Shown here piece by piece: positions 47,869 through 49,326 of a stretch of 49,326 nucleotides of DNA. The translations under genes and the position numbers were made by a program. The notes under the pieces were generated by a model, which had not been told where the DNA came from, ran no database searches, and saw only the letters and a list, made by a program, of their open reading frames with translations. Each line of letters starts with the position of its first letter. The first letter of the stretch is position 1. Origin of the DNA: Clostridiales bacterium (GTDB taxonomy: Bacteria; Bacillota; Sulfobacillia; Sulfobacillales; Sulfobacillaceae); contig DAHXNH010000264.1 in the NCBI GenBank assembly GCA_027365485.1, positions 1-49,326 of the forward strand, given 5' to 3'.

Positions 47869-48139
47869 CCGCATCCCTCGTTTCTTAACGTTATATTTTC
47901 TAGATAATTTTAGGCAAAATCCACCCGATTTTACCATTTCACATTCGCTTGATTTCGTCAAGAGTGTGGGCGCAACATCAGTGCTGACGGATCAAAATTG
48001 ACACGGCACAGGCTAAGGTGATCGGGAATTTTCGGAAAATATTCGACCTGTACGGTTGCTCAGATTGGCAGCCTACCGGCACCTCGCCAAAGCATCAGGC
48101 CACCCCAATTCTCCGTCCGTGCACCAACGGTCGAACTCA

Positions 48140-48694
48140 TGATTGCAAGATCCAGACAAACACGCCCACTACATCATGGAAGTCAAAAAGAACCAACCCA
48201 GCTTATACGAAGCTATCGAGGCGGTGCCCTTGGAAGACTATTCCCGGCCGATGGTCACCCTCAATAAAGGGCATAATCGCATCGAACAACGGGTGGTGCG
48301 CACGTCGACCGTGCTCAATACGTATCTGGATTGGCCCTATGTGGGCCAGATCTTTCGAATTGACCGCCACGTGACCGACCTTTTGGGTGAACGCCCCCGC
48401 GATGAAGTCGCCTTCGGCGTGACCGATTTGCGACCGAAATTCGCTTCGGGCCAGCGAATCGGGAAGCTCGTGCGCGGGCATTGGCGCATTGAAACCCGGT
48501 TGCATTATGTTCGAGACATGGCCTTTGATGAAGACCGAAGCCAGATCCGGACCGGGTCCGGTCCGCAAGTCATGGCGACACTCCGCAATATCGCCATCGG
48601 CTTAATCCGACGCATGAAATTACCCAATATCCAACGCACGCTCGAGCATCTCGGACGTCGGCCTGACCAAGTGTGTGCCTTACTCTTGAGCTAG
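48140..48694 (+). pseudogene. ISAs1-family transposase, C-terminal remnant
   Basis: The frame HAHYIMEVKKNQPSLYEAI, HNRIEQRVVRTST, WPYVGQIFRIDR and RGHWRIETRLHYVRDMAFDED matches the C-terminal half of ISAs1 transposases, including the last acidic catalytic residue region (E in HWRIET). About the first 180 residues are missing, and a frame change is seen where the upstream part should join (about 48130). It is a truncated, inactive relic. Confidence 0.85.
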
Positions 48695-49179
48695 CTCATT
48701 CGTCGACTTCATCCATCGCGGCCTTCATTGTCCCGGCATCGCGGCGGGCACTGTGCCATGCTCTCAACGCATAGACCACCGGACCTCATTACCAATACGG
48801 GGCCCAAACACCCCTCCATTCCGACGCCAAAGCCAAATAGTCGCAATTGAAAGATAAATACTTTGACGGGACCTTGGTCGGCGTGCAAAGTCCCAACCAG
48901 TCAGTAAGAAAGGTTCTGAACATGAGTCAGATCCAGAACCCTTCTTACTTTAAGAGACTTTGAGCCCGCCAACCACGACCAATAGTTAAACCGATTCTAG
49001 CAATGCTTAAGTCGGGTGTCTAGTAATTTGTGTATCGTCACAAACGTTGCTAAATTGCTCAATACGCTTGTTTTGATAGTTTGTGTAGTGCTCACAATCT
49101 AGAAAGTCTGTCTAGAAAGACTGTCATGCACTCTCGCTCCTTGGTACAGATAATTATCTCTATACACGAAGTTGTCCGG
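48695..49179. other. Intergenic DNA with a large inverted repeat and two TTGTG-CACAA sites
   Basis: An inverted repeat at 48886-48962 has an inner stem AGTAAGAA-GGTTCTG/CAGAACC-TTCTTACT (48903-48949) and an outer stem CAAAGTC/GACTTTG. Further on, TTGTG-N6-CACAA (49028-49043) and TTGTG-N7-CACAA (49081-49097) lie 53 bp apart, followed by a short direct repeat TCTAGAAAG. No gene was supported. These look like protein-binding or transposition-related sites. Confidence 0.5.
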
Positions 49180-49326
49180 TGTTACGGCGTTAACGGGCAG
49201 TTGCGACACGAGGGTCCACGGATGGAGTGGGCGCGTAGATTGGAGGCCTGAGTGCGACACGAGGGTGCTCAAAGTCATGTGGTTAGAATCCACCCACTCT
49301 GAATGGTGAGTGCGGGCCTACTGTGG
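49180..49326. mobile_element. Possible end of an IS21-like element
   Basis: A TGTTACGGCGTTAACGG terminus-like sequence is followed by two copies of TGCGACACGAGGGT (49202-49215 and 49253-49266). IS21 elements begin with TGT-type ends and carry several internal repeats of the same kind. The window ends before any transposase gene, so this is unproven. Confidence 0.3.

Overview
The window looks like chromosomal DNA of an acidophilic, probably moderately thermophilic Firmicute of the Sulfobacillus type. Support: strong AGGAGG-type ribosome binding sites, frequent GTG and TTG starts, a secreted G1-family (glutamic, acid-active) endopeptidase, an ATP sulfurylase, Gram-positive style ABC exporters, and many decayed insertion sequences. 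The genus is inference. No rRNA, tRNA or CRISPR array was seen.

Layout. 1-941: decayed IsrB/IscB-type RNA-guided nickase gene, with a highly structured region upstream that fits its omega-RNA. 1171-5398: sugar-acid catabolism (LacI regulator, tagaturonate reductase, 5-deoxyglucuronate isomerase). 6181-9016: MFS exporter and aldo/keto reductase. 9064-10985: a dead IS607 element (tnpA and tnpB, both broken). 11173-15429: ZIP metal transporter, GH5 glycosidase preceded by a terminator-like hairpin, an IS3 orfA remnant and another MFS transporter. 15430-17891: mostly degraded DNA around one GNAT acetyltransferase. 17892-19941: broken peptide-binding protein gene. 20266-23496: a compact three-gene operon of an unrecognised protein and two P-loop ATPases, the second BrxD-like (DUF2791); this is the best candidate for an undescribed system. 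23631-28780: aldo/keto reductase, the dTDP-sugar genes rmlA, rmlC and rmlB, and an MFS protein. 29197-32666: NatAB-like ABC exporter and ATP sulfurylase. 33001-34271: a folded RNA leader in front of an L,D-transpeptidase. 34616-39512: MsrA, Fsr-like MFS exporter, SMP-30 lactonase, and a soluble orphan histidine kinase. 40185-45806: a MacB-like ABC exporter with two glycine-rich HlyD adaptors, divergent from a G1 endopeptidase with a glycine-rich tail. 46005-47868: a BcrAB-like ABC exporter. 48140-49326: an ISAs1 transposase remnant, a large inverted repeat, and what may be the end of an IS21-like element.

How genes may work together. UxaB, IolB and the SMP-30 lactonase all act on sugar acids, and the LacI-type protein just downstream of uxaB is the likely local regulator. 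RmlA, RmlC and RmlB make dTDP-deoxysugars for the cell surface; rmlD is not in the window. The glycine-rich export cluster may serve secretion of the neighbouring acid protease or similar proteins. The ATPase operon stands alone between a dead transporter gene and a convergent metabolic gene, without the methylase, PglZ or helicase of BREX.

The region carries much decay: in-frame stops, frameshifts (two in G/C homopolymers) and truncated transposases. Some homopolymer frameshifts could be sequence errors; the IS607 recombinase has in addition lost its catalytic serine, which cannot be explained that way.
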